DNA of 64,000 nt from an uncultured Tenacibaculum sp. (GCF_947499065.1 NZ_CANMMT010000010.1:35324-99323), one strand, 5' to 3'; positions 41,070-50,928 are shown, counted from the first letter of the stretch. Numbers and translations are program-made. Notes: generated from the letters alone by a model not told the origin.

Positions 41070-43556
41070 ATGGCAAAAAATTTAGTAATAGTTGAGTCAC
41101 CAGCAAAAGCAAAAACAATTGAAAAGTTTTTAGGTAAAGACTTTCAAGTCGAATCGAGTTTTGGTCACATTGCCGATTTGCCTTCCAAAGAGCTAGGTGT
41201 AAATGTAGAAGGAGATTTTAAACCAAAGTATATTGTTTCTACAGATAAAAAAGCAGTTGTAAAAAAACTGAAAGATTTAGCAAAGAAAGCAGAAACTGTT
41301 TGGTTAGCAAGTGATGAGGATCGCGAGGGAGAAGCTATTGCGTGGCACTTGGCTGAGCAATTAAAATTAAAAGAGGAGAAGACAAAACGAATTGTTTTTC
41401 ATGAGATTACTAAAAAAGCCATTTTAAAAGCGGTTGAAAACCCAAGAGATATTAACTACAATTTAGTAAATGCACAACAAGCACGTCGTGTATTAGATAG
41501 ATTAGTAGGTTACGAACTTTCACCAGTGTTATGGAGAAAAGTGAAAGGAGGATTATCGGCTGGTAGAGTACAATCGGTAGCAGTACGTTTAATTGTAGAA
41601 CGTGAACGAGATATAGAAGGATTCACACCAGTTGCATCATATAGAGTAGATGCTGAATTTATAAATGAAAATGGTAAAAAGTTTAAAGCAAAATTAGCTA
41701 AGAACTTTACAGAAAAGAAAGAGGCAGAAGACTTTTTAAATTCATGTTTAGATGCTGAATTCTCAGTTGCTGATTTACAGAAAAAGCCAGCAAAGAAATC
41801 TCCAGCACCACCGTTTACAACATCAACATTACAACAAGAAGCTTCAAGAAAATTAGGTTTTCCAGTAGCTAAAACCATGATGGTTGCTCAACGTTTATAT
41901 GAAGCCGGTTTGATTACTTATATGAGAACGGATAGCGTAAACTTATCAGATGATGCTAAAAATGCTGCACAAGCTGAGATTATAGCGTCTTATGGAGAAG
42001 AGTATAGCAAACCACGTAATTTTTCAAATAAATCTAAAGGAGCACAAGAAGCTCACGAGGCGATTCGTCCAACTAACATGGAGAATCATGAAATTACAGG
42101 AGAGTATGATCAAACTAGATTGTACAGTTTAATTTGGAAAAGAACTTTAGCATCACAAATGAGTGAGGCACAACTAGAAAGAACAGTTGTAAAAATAGAT
42201 AATACTAAAAACGATAAACAATTCACTGCAAATGGAGAGGTTATCACATTTGAAGGTTTCTTAAAGGTTTACTTAGAAGGAACAGATAATGAGGAAGAAG
42301 AGCAAGCAGGAATGTTACCTAAAATGAGTGTTAAAGAAGTTTTAGGGAATGAATATATTACAGCAACAGAACGTTATTCACGTCCTCCAGCAAGGTTTTC
42401 AGAGGCAGCTTTAGTAAAGCGTTTAGAAGAATTAGGGATTGGACGTCCGTCTACGTATGCACCAACAATTTCTACAATCCAACGTAGAGAGTATATAGAA
42501 AAAGGAACAGTAGAAGGAAAAGAAAGGAACTATGTTCAGTTACGTTTGGCTAATCAGGCTGTTAAAGAAGAATTATTAACAGAAAGAGTAGGGTCAGATA
42601 AAGGAAAACTAGTTCCTACTGATATAGGTAATATTGTAAATGATTTCTTAGTTGCTAATTTTGATGCAATTCTTGATTATGGTTTTACAGCCAAGGTAGA
42701 AAGTGATTTTGATGAGATAGCTGAAGGAAAAGAAGATTGGACAGCTATGATAAAGGATTTCTATCAAGATTTCCATGTTGTTGTGGAAGATGTTGCTGCA
42801 AATGCTGAAAGAGCTAAAGGAGAACGTTTGTTAGGAGTAGATCCAGAAAGTGGTAAGAATGTTTATGTACGTTTAGGACGTTACGGTGCAATGGTGCAAA
42901 TAGGTGAGGCTACTGATGAAGAAAAGCCACGTTTTGCGAGCTTACAAGGAGATCAAACAATGAATTCGATTACTTATGAAGAGGCAATGGATTTGTTTAA
43001 ATTGCCGAAAACATTAGGTGAATACGATAATTTAGAGGTAGTTGTAGCAAATGGTCGTTTTGGACCTTATATAAAATTTGATGGAAAATATGTATCTTTA
43101 GATAAGGGTGAGAATCCAATGTCTGTAGATATGGATAGAGCTATTGAGTTAATTGAAGCTAAAAGAAAAGCTGATGCGCCGATAGGTGAATATGAAGGTA
43201 TGCCAATTCAAAAAGGAGTTGGACGTTTTGGGCCATTTATTAAATGGAATTCAATTTTTATAAACGTAAATAAAAAATACGACTTTGATAATCTTTCTCA
43301 GGAAGATTTAGAAGCGTTAATTGAAGATAAAAAGAGAAAAGAACGCGAAAAACTAATTCATAATTTTGAAGAAGTGGGTATTCGAGTAGAAAAAGCTCGT
43401 TGGGGTCGTTTTAATGTTATCAAAGGTAAAATTAAAGTTGAACTGCCTAAAACCACTGAGATTGAGAAGTTAACTCAAGAAGAAGCTGTAAAAATGATAG
43501 AGGCGAAAACTCCAAAAAAGAAAACAACTAAGAGGAAAACCACTAAAAAAAAATAA
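41070..43556 (+). CDS. topA: DNA topoisomerase I
   Basis: The 828-residue type IA topoisomerase relaxes negative supercoils. The Toprim domain starts at once with LVIVESPAKAKTIEKFLG and includes the acidic triad in ASDEDREGEAIAWHL. The catalytic tyrosine is in LITYMRTDSVNLSD (about residue 290). Typical helix segments AQQARRVLDRLVGYELSPVLW and GRPSTYAPTISTIQ are present. C-terminal repeats (GRYGAMVQIG, GRFGPYIKFDGKYVSL, GRFGPFIKWNS, GRFNVIKGK) replace zinc fingers, and a Lys/Thr-rich tail ends the protein. ATG at 41070 is chosen over an upstream frame because it precedes the conserved N terminus. Confidence 0.97.
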   Translation: MAKNLVIVESPAKAKTIEKFLGKDFQVESSFGHIADLPSKELGVNVEGDFKPKYIVSTDKKAVVKKLKDLAKKAETVWLASDEDREGEAIAWHLAEQLKLKEEKTKRIVFHEITKKAILKAVENPRDINYNLVNAQQARRVLDRLVGYELSPVLWRKVKGGLSAGRVQSVAVRLIVERERDIEGFTPVASYRVDAEFINENGKKFKAKLAKNFTEKKEAEDFLNSCLDAEFSVADLQKKPAKKSPAPPFTTSTLQQEASRKLGFPVAKTMMVAQRLYEAGLITYMRTDSVNLSDDAKNAAQAEIIASYGEEYSKPRNFSNKSKGAQEAHEAIRPTNMENHEITGEYDQTRLYSLIWKRTLASQMSEAQLERTVVKIDNTKNDKQFTANGEVITFEGFLKVYLEGTDNEEEEQAGMLPKMSVKEVLGNEYITATERYSRPPARFSEAALVKRLEELGIGRPSTYAPTISTIQRREYIEKGTVEGKERNYVQLRLANQAVKEELLTERVGSDKGKLVPTDIGNIVNDFLVANFDAILDYGFTAKVESDFDEIAEGKEDWTAMIKDFYQDFHVVVEDVAANAERAKGERLLGVDPESGKNVYVRLGRYGAMVQIGEATDEEKPRFASLQGDQTMNSITYEEAMDLFKLPKTLGEYDNLEVVVANGRFGPYIKFDGKYVSLDKGENPMSVDMDRAIELIEAKRKADAPIGEYEGMPIQKGVGRFGPFIKWNSIFINVNKKYDFDNLSQEDLEALIEDKKRKEREKLIHNFEEVGIRVEKARWGRFNVIKGKIKVELPKTTEIEKLTQEEAVKMIEAKTPKKKTTKRKTTKKK

Positions 43557-43618
43557 AGTAGCTTTTAGAAAAAAATAGTTTAGTATATTGCGAATTCGTT
43601 AATCTGATCCCCTTAAAG

Positions 43619-44779
43619 ATGAATTACGATTTTTTTAAACCAATAAAAGATGCTGTAGTTGAGCATGTATTGTCACAGCCAACATCTGCATTGGGTCAAA
43701 ATATTAGTTTACACACAGCCGAAGATGGTTTCCCTAATTTATCAGGGGTAACCATAGCTATTCTTGGTGTAAAAGATGGTAGAGGAGCTGAAAATAATGA
43801 GGGTTGTGGTAACGACTTACAACATATACGTAAAAAGTTGTATGAATTGTTTCCAGGTAAATGGAAAACAAAAATTGCTGACTTAGGTAATATAGAACAA
43901 GGTAATACAGTTAAAGATACTTACTTTGCTGTGAGTTCTTCCGTAGAGTTTTTAATCAAAAAAAATATCTTACCTATTATAATAGGTGGAAGTCAAGATG
44001 TTACTTATGCTAATTATAGAGCTTACGATGCTTTAGAGCAAACAGTTAACTTAGTATCAGTAGACAGCCGTTTTGATTTAGGTTCTATAGACGAGGAAAT
44101 GTCTTCAAGATCCTTTTTAAGTAAAGTGATAATGGAGCAGCCTAATAACTTATTTAACTATAGTAATATAGGATATCAAACTTATTTTAATTCACAAGAA
44201 GAAATTGACTTACTAGATAAGTTATATTTTGATGCTTTTAGATTAGGTGAAGTAAAGAATGTTACTTTAGTAGAACCTATAATGAGAGATGCTGATATTG
44301 TAAGTATAGATATTGGCTGTATACGTCAAAGCGAAGCTCCAGCAAATAGTAATGCCTCACCAAATGGATTTTATGGTGAAGATATATGTGCTATAACTAG
44401 ATATGCTGGTATAAGCGATAAAGTTACTTCTTTTGGAATATATGAATACAATAGCAGATTAGATTCAAATTATCAAACAGCGAATTTAATTGCTCAAATG
44501 ATTTGGTATTTTATAGAAGGAGTAAATTACAGAGCAAAAGATTATCCTTTTGTAACTAAAGAAAAATATCAAAAATTTACAGTTCTTTTGAACGATGACG
44601 ATCCAATAAATTTTTACAAAAGTGATAAAACAGGTCGTTGGTGGATGGAAATAAATTTAATATCGAATAATAAACACAAAAGACATGCGTTAATACCATG
44701 TAACTATCAAGATTATGAACAGGCACTTAAGCAAAAAATGCCTAATAGATGGTTTAAAGCTTTGCAAAAGCTTGTTTAA
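43619..44779 (+). CDS. arginase/formimidoylglutamase-fold protein with degraded metal site
   Basis: The 386-residue protein has the ureohydrolase fold of formimidoylglutamases. The metal-ligand motifs are altered, however: GGxH reads GGSQD (about 126-130), DAHxD reads DSRFD (about 146-150), and the third motif DxD reads DIG (about 229-231). At least the first and second histidines and one aspartate are missing, so it is unlikely to bind the binuclear Mn centre or be catalytic. It lies 99 bases upstream of gldK. I recall an arginase-like gene at this position in other Flavobacteriaceae. A structural or regulatory role in gliding/T9SS is possible but unproven. Confidence 0.8.
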   Translation: MNYDFFKPIKDAVVEHVLSQPTSALGQNISLHTAEDGFPNLSGVTIAILGVKDGRGAENNEGCGNDLQHIRKKLYELFPGKWKTKIADLGNIEQGNTVKDTYFAVSSSVEFLIKKNILPIIIGGSQDVTYANYRAYDALEQTVNLVSVDSRFDLGSIDEEMSSRSFLSKVIMEQPNNLFNYSNIGYQTYFNSQEEIDLLDKLYFDAFRLGEVKNVTLVEPIMRDADIVSIDIGCIRQSEAPANSNASPNGFYGEDICAITRYAGISDKVTSFGIYEYNSRLDSNYQTANLIAQMIWYFIEGVNYRAKDYPFVTKEKYQKFTVLLNDDDPINFYKSDKTGRWWMEINLISNNKHKRHALIPCNYQDYEQALKQKMPNRWFKALQKLV

Positions 44780-44878
44780 AAGAGAGTTGTCTTTTAAATG
44801 GTAAAAAAATATAATACGTAATTGTTTTTTAATAAAAAAAATAATAGGTTTACGCCTCTTTTTTAAGAAAGGAATAAT

Positions 44879-46261
44879 ATGAAGAAAATAGCAGTACTTG
44901 CATTATTAGTATCTATCGCTTACTCTTGTGGTTCAGGCGGAGGAGATAGAGGAGAATTAGTCGGAGTAAAGTCAAAAAGAAAATGGTTTGCTGAAAAGCC
45001 ATATGGAATGGCTAAAATCCCTGGAGGTTCGTTTACAATGGGTAAACAAGATGAAGACCCTTTAGGAGCTATGAATGCCCCAACTAAGACAGTAACTGTT
45101 CAGCCGTTTTATATGGATGAGTCTGAAATTACTAATAGTGAATATAAACAGTTCGTATACTGGGTAAGAGATTCAATTACTAGAACAAAACTAGCTTACC
45201 AAGCAGAGTTTGCTTCAGGAGGTGATGAAGATCCAGCAAATGCAGGTAAAAATGCTCAAGGTATACAGTTATATGCTTTTGCTTCTAAAGACACAGTAAA
45301 TGAAACTCCTTACGAGAAGTATATGAGAGAAAATTACTATGAGTTAGGAGAAGGGTTAGATTCTTTAAAACCTTTAAACTGGCAAGAAGATTTAGTTTGG
45401 GAAGTTCAAGAATATCCAGATGCTGACTATGTAGAAGTAATGGATTCTTTATATATTAAAAAAGACGAAGCTTTAAACGGAATCAGAACTTTTAATACAA
45501 AATTATTAAACTACAGATACTTCTGGTTTGATAATGATGCAGCTGCAAGAACAGGTAAGAATAGAAAAGATTTTATGAAGAGTGAGGTAATCAATGTATA
45601 TCCAGATACAACAGTTTGGATTAAAGATTTTAACTACTCATACAATGATCCAATGCACCAAGAATATTTTGCACATAAAGCTTACGAAAATTACCCTGTA
45701 GTAGGAGTAACTTGGAACCAAGCAAAAGCATTCTGTCACTGGAGAACTAAAACAAAAAACAGATACCAAAGATCTAGAAAGAAATTAGGTTTAGTACCTA
45801 ACTTCAGATTACCAACAGAGGCAGAGTGGGAGTATGCTGCTCGTGGAGGTTTAAACTATGCAAAATACCCATGGGGAGGTCCTAGTACAACAAGTGATAG
45901 AGGTTGTTTCTTAGCAAACTTTAAACCAGTACGTGGAGATTATGCAGCAGATGGAGCTTTATATACAGTAGAAGCTGTTTCATATAACCCTAACGAATAT
46001 GGATTATATAACATGGCAGGTAATGTTGCTGAATGGACAAATACAGCTTATAATCAAATGTCTTACTACATGGGGTCTACAATGAATCCAAATGTAGAAA
46101 TCAAAGAAAACAGAAGAAAAATCATCCGTGGAGGATCATGGAAAGATGTAGCGTATTTCTTAGAAGTAAGTTCTCGTGACTGGGAATATGCAGATACGGC
46201 AAGAAGTTACATCGGATTTAGAACAGTACAAGATTACTTAGGTACTAACAAAAATCAGTAA
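44879..46261 (+). CDS. gldK: gliding motility / T9SS lipoprotein GldK
   Basis: The 460-residue lipoprotein has a lipobox (IAYSCG, C17) and a formylglycine-generating-enzyme-like (SUMF1) fold. Recognisable segments are MAKIPGGSFTMGKQDEDP (about 42-59), MDESEITNSEYKQFVYWVRD, VVGVTWNQAKAFCHWR, FRLPTEAEWEYAARGG and NMAGNVAEWTNTAYNQMSYY, ending in IIRGGSWKD. GldK forms the large outer-membrane-associated periplasmic ring of the type IX secretion system with GldN. It is the first gene of gldKLMN. Confidence 0.96.
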   Translation: MKKIAVLALLVSIAYSCGSGGGDRGELVGVKSKRKWFAEKPYGMAKIPGGSFTMGKQDEDPLGAMNAPTKTVTVQPFYMDESEITNSEYKQFVYWVRDSITRTKLAYQAEFASGGDEDPANAGKNAQGIQLYAFASKDTVNETPYEKYMRENYYELGEGLDSLKPLNWQEDLVWEVQEYPDADYVEVMDSLYIKKDEALNGIRTFNTKLLNYRYFWFDNDAAARTGKNRKDFMKSEVINVYPDTTVWIKDFNYSYNDPMHQEYFAHKAYENYPVVGVTWNQAKAFCHWRTKTKNRYQRSRKKLGLVPNFRLPTEAEWEYAARGGLNYAKYPWGGPSTTSDRGCFLANFKPVRGDYAADGALYTVEAVSYNPNEYGLYNMAGNVAEWTNTAYNQMSYYMGSTMNPNVEIKENRRKIIRGGSWKDVAYFLEVSSRDWEYADTARSYIGFRTVQDYLGTNKNQ

Positions 46262-46312
46262 ATAAATAACAAACAAGAATAAATATTAATTCCCTTAAAA
46301 ATCAAAAGAATT

Positions 46313-46951
46313 ATGGCACAATCAAAATCAACTAAAAAAATGTTCAATATGGCTTACGGTTTAGGAGCCGCAGTTGTAATTATTGGAGCATTATTTAAAA
46401 TCTTACACTGGCCTTTTGGAAACGAAGTATTAATGGTAGGTATGATCGTAGAAGCACTAGTATTTGGTATTTCTGCATTTGAACCTGTTGAAGATGAATT
46501 AGACTGGACAAAAGTATATCCAGAATTAGCAGACGGAGAGTCTTTAGGAGGAAAAAAAGGAGAAGCTACTCCAGCTGAAGCACAAAGCATGTTATCTCAA
46601 AAGTTAGATGATATCTTAAGAGATGCTCGTTTAGACGCAAACTTAGTATCTAGTTTAGGAGACAGTATTAAAAATTTCCAAGGAGCTGCAGAAGGATTAA
46701 CTTCTACATCAAACACTATTGCATCAACTAATCAATATAATGAGCAAATGGCAATGGCTGCTGCTAAATTAGAATCTTTAAACGGATTATATTCTACTCA
46801 AGTAGAAAATGCTGGTAAGCAAGCTGATTTAAACTCTGCATTAGTTGAAAACTCTCAACGTTTACAAGAACAAATGGAATCGTTAGCTACTAACTTATCT
46901 TCTTTAAACGGAGTATACGGAGGTATGTTAACAGCAATGTCGAATAAATAA
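46313..46951 (+). CDS. gldL: T9SS/gliding motor protein GldL
   Basis: The 212-residue inner-membrane protein has two transmembrane helices (about 13-32 and 38-57) with the conserved Lys-Ile-Leu-His-Trp-Pro-Phe-Gly turn between them. A cytoplasmic domain predicted to be helical follows (about 90-212), rich in Ala/Ser/Gln. GldL is the stator-like part of the rotary motor; with GldM it converts the proton gradient into the movement that drives gliding and type IX secretion. A Glu in helix 2 (ALVFGISAFEPVE region) is probably the proton-pathway residue (family knowledge, not proven here). Confidence 0.95.
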   Translation: MAQSKSTKKMFNMAYGLGAAVVIIGALFKILHWPFGNEVLMVGMIVEALVFGISAFEPVEDELDWTKVYPELADGESLGGKKGEATPAEAQSMLSQKLDDILRDARLDANLVSSLGDSIKNFQGAAEGLTSTSNTIASTNQYNEQMAMAAAKLESLNGLYSTQVENAGKQADLNSALVENSQRLQEQMESLATNLSSLNGVYGGMLTAMSNK

Positions 46952-46993
46952 TTAGTTTATCTAATTAATATTAACTAACAAACTAATTATAGT

Positions 46994-48526
46994 ATGGCAG
47001 GAGGAAAACTATCACCAAGGCAGAAGATGATTAACCTAATGTATCTGGTATTTATTGCAATGTTAGCAATGAATATGAGTAAAGAGGTATTATCTGCTTT
47101 CGGTTTGATGAATGAGAAGCTTGTAGAAGCAAACGATAAAGCAACAGTAAAAAACACAAGTGCGTATGCTACTTTAGCTCAAAAAGCTCAAGAACAGGCT
47201 AAACAGTATGGAGAAGCTAAAGAAAAAACTGATAAGTTAAAAGTTTTAGCTGACGATTTATATGGGTACATTGGAGATTTAAAAACTCAAATGATGGCAG
47301 GAGTTAAAGATCCTAAAGCATATGAATCAATGGATAAATCTAAGTTCTTAGATGTACTTTTCTTCAAAGGAGGTAAAGTAACTAAGCAAGGAAAAGAGTT
47401 CGTTGCTAAAATTGAAGAGTTTAGAAACCAAGCTGCAGGTTTATTAGAAGGAACAGAAGTAGCTGAAGTTATTAAGGCTCGTTTCAATACAGATAAAGTA
47501 ACTAATAAAGACAGAAAAAAGATTGATTGGTTGAAATATAACTATGAAGGATTTCCTTTAGTAGCATCTTTAACTAAGTTTACTCAAATTCAAGCTGACG
47601 TTAAAGCAACTGAATCTGATGCATTATCTGCTTTATTACAAGGTGAATTAGAAAGTGCAGTTTCTTTAAAGAATTATGAAGCAATGGTTCTTTTTGAAAA
47701 GAATGCATATTACCCAGGTGAAAAATTATCAGGTAAAATTGTTTTAGGTAAGAAAGATGATAATTTAACTGCTGAAAAAGTAATTGTTAACGGAAAAGAA
47801 ATTGAAGCTGACAAAATTAAGGCAGGACAGGTTATCTTAGATGGACCAGCTGGGTCTGTAGGAGATAAGACATTAGAAGGAGAGTTCCAATTCATGGAAA
47901 ACGATTCTTTAGTAACTATTCCAATTGTTGGAGGTTACTCTGTAATTCCAAAGCCTAACGAAGCTGTGGTTTCTGCAGACAAAATGAATGTAGTATACCG
48001 TGGATTACCAAACCCATTAACTATTTCTGTACCAGGGGTAGCAAGTAACAAAGTAAAAGCTTCTGCACCAGGATTAAGACAAGTTAAAGGAGACAAGTAT
48101 GTTATGAGACCAGGTAAAGGCGGAGAAGTAACTATTAGAGTTTCTGCTGAATTACCAGGAGGTGGGAAAATTAACACACCAAAAAAATATAGAATTAAAG
48201 ACATACCACCAGCAGTAGGTATGGTAAGAGGTCAATATGGTACTGTAAGAATGCCTAAAGCTAGTGTATCTAGAATTAATGTAGGTGCAGGTTTACCAGA
48301 TTTCTTATTCGATTTAAGATTAAATGTATCTAGTTTTAAAATTAAAGTACCAGGTCAGGTAACTGTACCAGTTAATGGAACTAAATTAACAGCTAGAGCA
48401 AAACAGGCATTAGGTAGAGCAAGAAGAAATGATGTAATTACTATTTATGATATTAAAGCATCTGTATCTGGTTCTAACTATAAAATCAAAAAAGTATTAC
48501 CTGTTAGTATAGAAATTACGAATTAA
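46994..48526 (+). CDS. gldM: T9SS/gliding motor protein GldM
   Basis: The 510-residue protein has one N-terminal transmembrane helix (about 12-32, MINLMYLVFIAMLAMNMS) that packs with GldL in the inner membrane. A large periplasmic part follows, made of a helical D1 domain (about 35-220) and several Ig-like beta domains (about 225-510). The periplasmic portion spans to the GldK/GldN ring and transmits torque. The opening sequence AGGKLSPRQKMINLMYLVFIAMLAMN is diagnostic. It lies 42 bases after gldL and 18 bases before gldN. Confidence 0.95.
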   Translation: MAGGKLSPRQKMINLMYLVFIAMLAMNMSKEVLSAFGLMNEKLVEANDKATVKNTSAYATLAQKAQEQAKQYGEAKEKTDKLKVLADDLYGYIGDLKTQMMAGVKDPKAYESMDKSKFLDVLFFKGGKVTKQGKEFVAKIEEFRNQAAGLLEGTEVAEVIKARFNTDKVTNKDRKKIDWLKYNYEGFPLVASLTKFTQIQADVKATESDALSALLQGELESAVSLKNYEAMVLFEKNAYYPGEKLSGKIVLGKKDDNLTAEKVIVNGKEIEADKIKAGQVILDGPAGSVGDKTLEGEFQFMENDSLVTIPIVGGYSVIPKPNEAVVSADKMNVVYRGLPNPLTISVPGVASNKVKASAPGLRQVKGDKYVMRPGKGGEVTIRVSAELPGGGKINTPKKYRIKDIPPAVGMVRGQYGTVRMPKASVSRINVGAGLPDFLFDLRLNVSSFKIKVPGQVTVPVNGTKLTARAKQALGRARRNDVITIYDIKASVSGSNYKIKKVLPVSIEITN

Positions 48527-48544
48527 TAAGTAAAAATTTAAAGT

Positions 48545-49402
48545 ATGAATTGGAAGCGTTTTTATATGGTTTTATTTGCACTTGCTACAACAAGTTATGT
48601 AAGTGCCCAAGCTAACCTCTTAAATGCTAAAAAGGTAGATGAAATTGGAGTTAAATCTGAAGCACAAATTGTTTCAGAGGACGATAAGCCACTTCCTTAT
48701 GGTTATATTAGCGATAGAGATGTGTTATGGTCTAAAGTGGTGTGGGAATATGTTGATTTAAATCAAAAGATCAATTTACCTTATTACTATCCAATTGATA
48801 CTACAAATGCAGGTTTAACAAGACGTTCATTATTTGATACATTGTTAAAGGGTATCAAAAATGGTGAGATTAAAGAGGTTTATAGTGATTCTTATTTTAC
48901 AACTAAGATTGGAATGGATGAAATTAAATCTATGACTTATAATGAGCGTGATGATGGTTACGGAAACATTGATCCATACTCTGTACAGTCTGCAGATATC
49001 AAAGGATACTTAATTAAAGGTATTTGGTATTTCGACAAAAGAGGTGGAGAGCTTAAGTATCGTATGTTAGCTTTAGCACCAATGGGACCAGATGTACAGA
49101 TTTTAGGTACAGATATAGAGGATGAAGGAGAGTATGCTTTATTTTGGGTATTCTTTCCAGATGCAAGAGAAACTTTACATGCATCTAAAGTATTTAATCC
49201 TGAAAACTCAGCACAACCATTATCTTATGATAACTTGTTAAATGCGAGAAGATTTACTTCTACAGTTAGAAAGGAAGAGAATATTTACGGAGACAGATCT
49301 ATTAAAGATTATGTAAGAGGTAATTCTTTATTCCAATTATTAGAAGCTGATAGAATTAAAGAAGGAATTCGTAACAGAGAAATGGATATGTGGAATTACT
49401 AG
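48545..49402 (+). CDS. gldN: T9SS/gliding motility protein GldN
   Basis: The 285-residue periplasmic protein has a signal peptide (residues 1-20, ending VSAQA). GldN binds GldK to form the ring beneath the outer membrane. Diagnostic segments include PYGYISDRDVLWSKVVWEYVDLNQKINLPYYYP (about 49-81) and RRFTSTVRKEENIYGDRSIKDYVRGN near the C terminus. It is the last gene of gldKLMN and is followed by a strong terminator. Confidence 0.95.
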   Translation: MNWKRFYMVLFALATTSYVSAQANLLNAKKVDEIGVKSEAQIVSEDDKPLPYGYISDRDVLWSKVVWEYVDLNQKINLPYYYPIDTTNAGLTRRSLFDTLLKGIKNGEIKEVYSDSYFTTKIGMDEIKSMTYNERDDGYGNIDPYSVQSADIKGYLIKGIWYFDKRGGELKYRMLALAPMGPDVQILGTDIEDEGEYALFWVFFPDARETLHASKVFNPENSAQPLSYDNLLNARRFTSTVRKEENIYGDRSIKDYVRGNSLFQLLEADRIKEGIRNREMDMWNY

Positions 49403-49422
49403 TAGTTCTCATTGAATAAATT

Positions 49423-49451
49423 AAAAAGCGTTTGCATTGCAAACGCTTTTT
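49423..49451 (+). terminator. gldKLMN operon terminator
   Basis: The hairpin AAAAGCGTTTGC / short loop / GCAAACGCTTTT (with a T-run after it) ends the gld operon about 20 bases after the gldN stop. Confidence 0.9.
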
Positions 49452-49478
49452 TTGTTTTAATAATAGTATTTTTGAACT

Positions 49479-50528
49479 ATGAATATTGAGGTTGATTATA
49501 TTATAGTAGGTTTAGGTTTAGCTGGGATATCGTTTGCTGAAATCTTAGAAAGAAATAATAAGAGTTTTGTCGTTTTTGAAGATAATTCACAAAACTCCTC
49601 TATAGTAGCAGGCGGAGTATATAATCCCGTAATATTAAAACGTTTTACGCCTGTTTGGAATGGACATAAACAAATAGAATTAGCAAAGCCATTTTATAAA
49701 AATCTAGAAGAAAAACTATCAACTCAATTAGATTATGAATTTCCAACGAAAAAAGTGTTCAATAGCATAGGGGATGAAAACAATTGGTTTATAGCTTCAG
49801 ATAAGCCAATGTTAGCTCAATACATGCTTCCTAAGGTGTTAAAAGGAAAAATTGATGGTATTGTAGGTGATTTTGGATTTGGTGAATTAAAAGGTACAGG
49901 AAGAGTTGATACTACAACGCTTGTAAAATTGTATAAAGCGTATTTGAATGAAAAGAACTTGTTAATAAATGAAAGTTTTAAACATTCAGAGCTAATTTTA
50001 AAAGGAGAAAAAGTAAATTATAATAATTTCATTGCTAATAGAGTTGTTTTTTGTGAAGGTTTTGGAGTAAAGAATAATCCATATTTTAATGAGCTTCCAT
50101 TAAAAGAGGCAAAAGGAGAAACGATAACAATTCATGCACCAGAATTAAAAATCAATTTCTTATTAAAATCTAGTGTGTTTGTAATGCCATTAGGTAATGA
50201 TTATTACAAGGTTGGAGCCACATTTAATTGGACAGATAAAACTTCATTACCTACAAAGGAAGGAAGAAAAGAGTTGGAAGATAAACTACAAAAAGTAATT
50301 TCAGTTCCATACACGGTTACCAATCAGTTGGCAGGAATTAGACCTACAGTAAAAGATAGAAGGCCTTTAGTAGGAGTACACCCTAAATATAAACAATTAG
50401 CTGTTTTAAACGGTTTAGGAACTCGAGGTGTTATGATAGGCCCAAGTATAGCTACAAGCTTATTTAAACACTTAGAAAAAGGTGAAAAACTAGATAAAGA
50501 AATTGATATAAAAAGGTTTGAAAAATAA
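49479..50528 (+). CDS. FAD-dependent oxidoreductase (DAO superfamily)
   Basis: The 349-residue protein binds FAD through YIIVGLGLAGISFAEIL (about 7-23) and belongs to the D-amino acid oxidase superfamily. The C-terminal AGIRPTVKDRRPLVGVHP (about 285-302) and VLNGLGTRGVMIGPSIA (about 309-325) resemble the matching parts of the MnmC oxidase domain (MnmC(o)). Because the window has a free-standing MnmD methyltransferase, this protein could supply the oxidase step that removes the carboxymethyl group in mnm5s2U synthesis, but that is inference. Alternatives are a glycine or other amino-acid oxidase. It is directly downstream of the gldN terminator and has its own promoter. Confidence 0.82.
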   Translation: MNIEVDYIIVGLGLAGISFAEILERNNKSFVVFEDNSQNSSIVAGGVYNPVILKRFTPVWNGHKQIELAKPFYKNLEEKLSTQLDYEFPTKKVFNSIGDENNWFIASDKPMLAQYMLPKVLKGKIDGIVGDFGFGELKGTGRVDTTTLVKLYKAYLNEKNLLINESFKHSELILKGEKVNYNNFIANRVVFCEGFGVKNNPYFNELPLKEAKGETITIHAPELKINFLLKSSVFVMPLGNDYYKVGATFNWTDKTSLPTKEGRKELEDKLQKVISVPYTVTNQLAGIRPTVKDRRPLVGVHPKYKQLAVLNGLGTRGVMIGPSIATSLFKHLEKGEKLDKEIDIKRFEK

Positions 50529-50532
50529 ATTG

Positions 50533-50928
50533 TTATTTCTCAGATTGTAATTCCTTAGCCTTTTTATTGTATGATACAAAGAGGTTAATCCAGATAATAC
50601 GAGATAAGCGTAAATTGATAGGAGTTAATAATAGAGAAACAACTACAATAGATATAAAACTCTTTAAGATTGAGAGTCCAAGGAAAACTTTAGCTATAAT
50701 AAAAATACCAACAAACAAAGCAACAGCAATAGCATAGTTAACATACATTGCACCAAAGAAAAAAGAAGGCTCCATCATGTATTTTAAATTACATTTAGGG
50801 CAATTTTCATGCAATGTTGTTATTTTTTTTGGATTGAAAGATATACGATATTTAAAAAACTCACCTTCATGACAACGAGGGCATTTACTTTTAAAAATAC
50901 TGTATAGTTTACTTCCTTTTCCAAACAT
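50533..50928 (-). CDS. DUF983 membrane protein
   Basis: The 131-residue protein has a zinc-ribbon-like cysteine pair at its N terminus (KCPRCHEGEFF, about 14-24) and a second at CPKCNLKY (about 43-50), followed by two hydrophobic helices (about 60-82 and 88-105). This arrangement is typical of DUF983 proteins, whose function is unknown; in some bacteria they occur near cytochrome oxidase assembly genes. Here it stands alone between converging genes. Confidence 0.88.
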   Translation of the reverse strand: MFGKGSKLYSIFKSKCPRCHEGEFFKYRISFNPKKITTLHENCPKCNLKYMMEPSFFFGAMYVNYAIAVALFVGIFIIAKVFLGLSILKSFISIVVVSLLLTPINLRLSRIIWINLFVSYNKKAKELQSEK

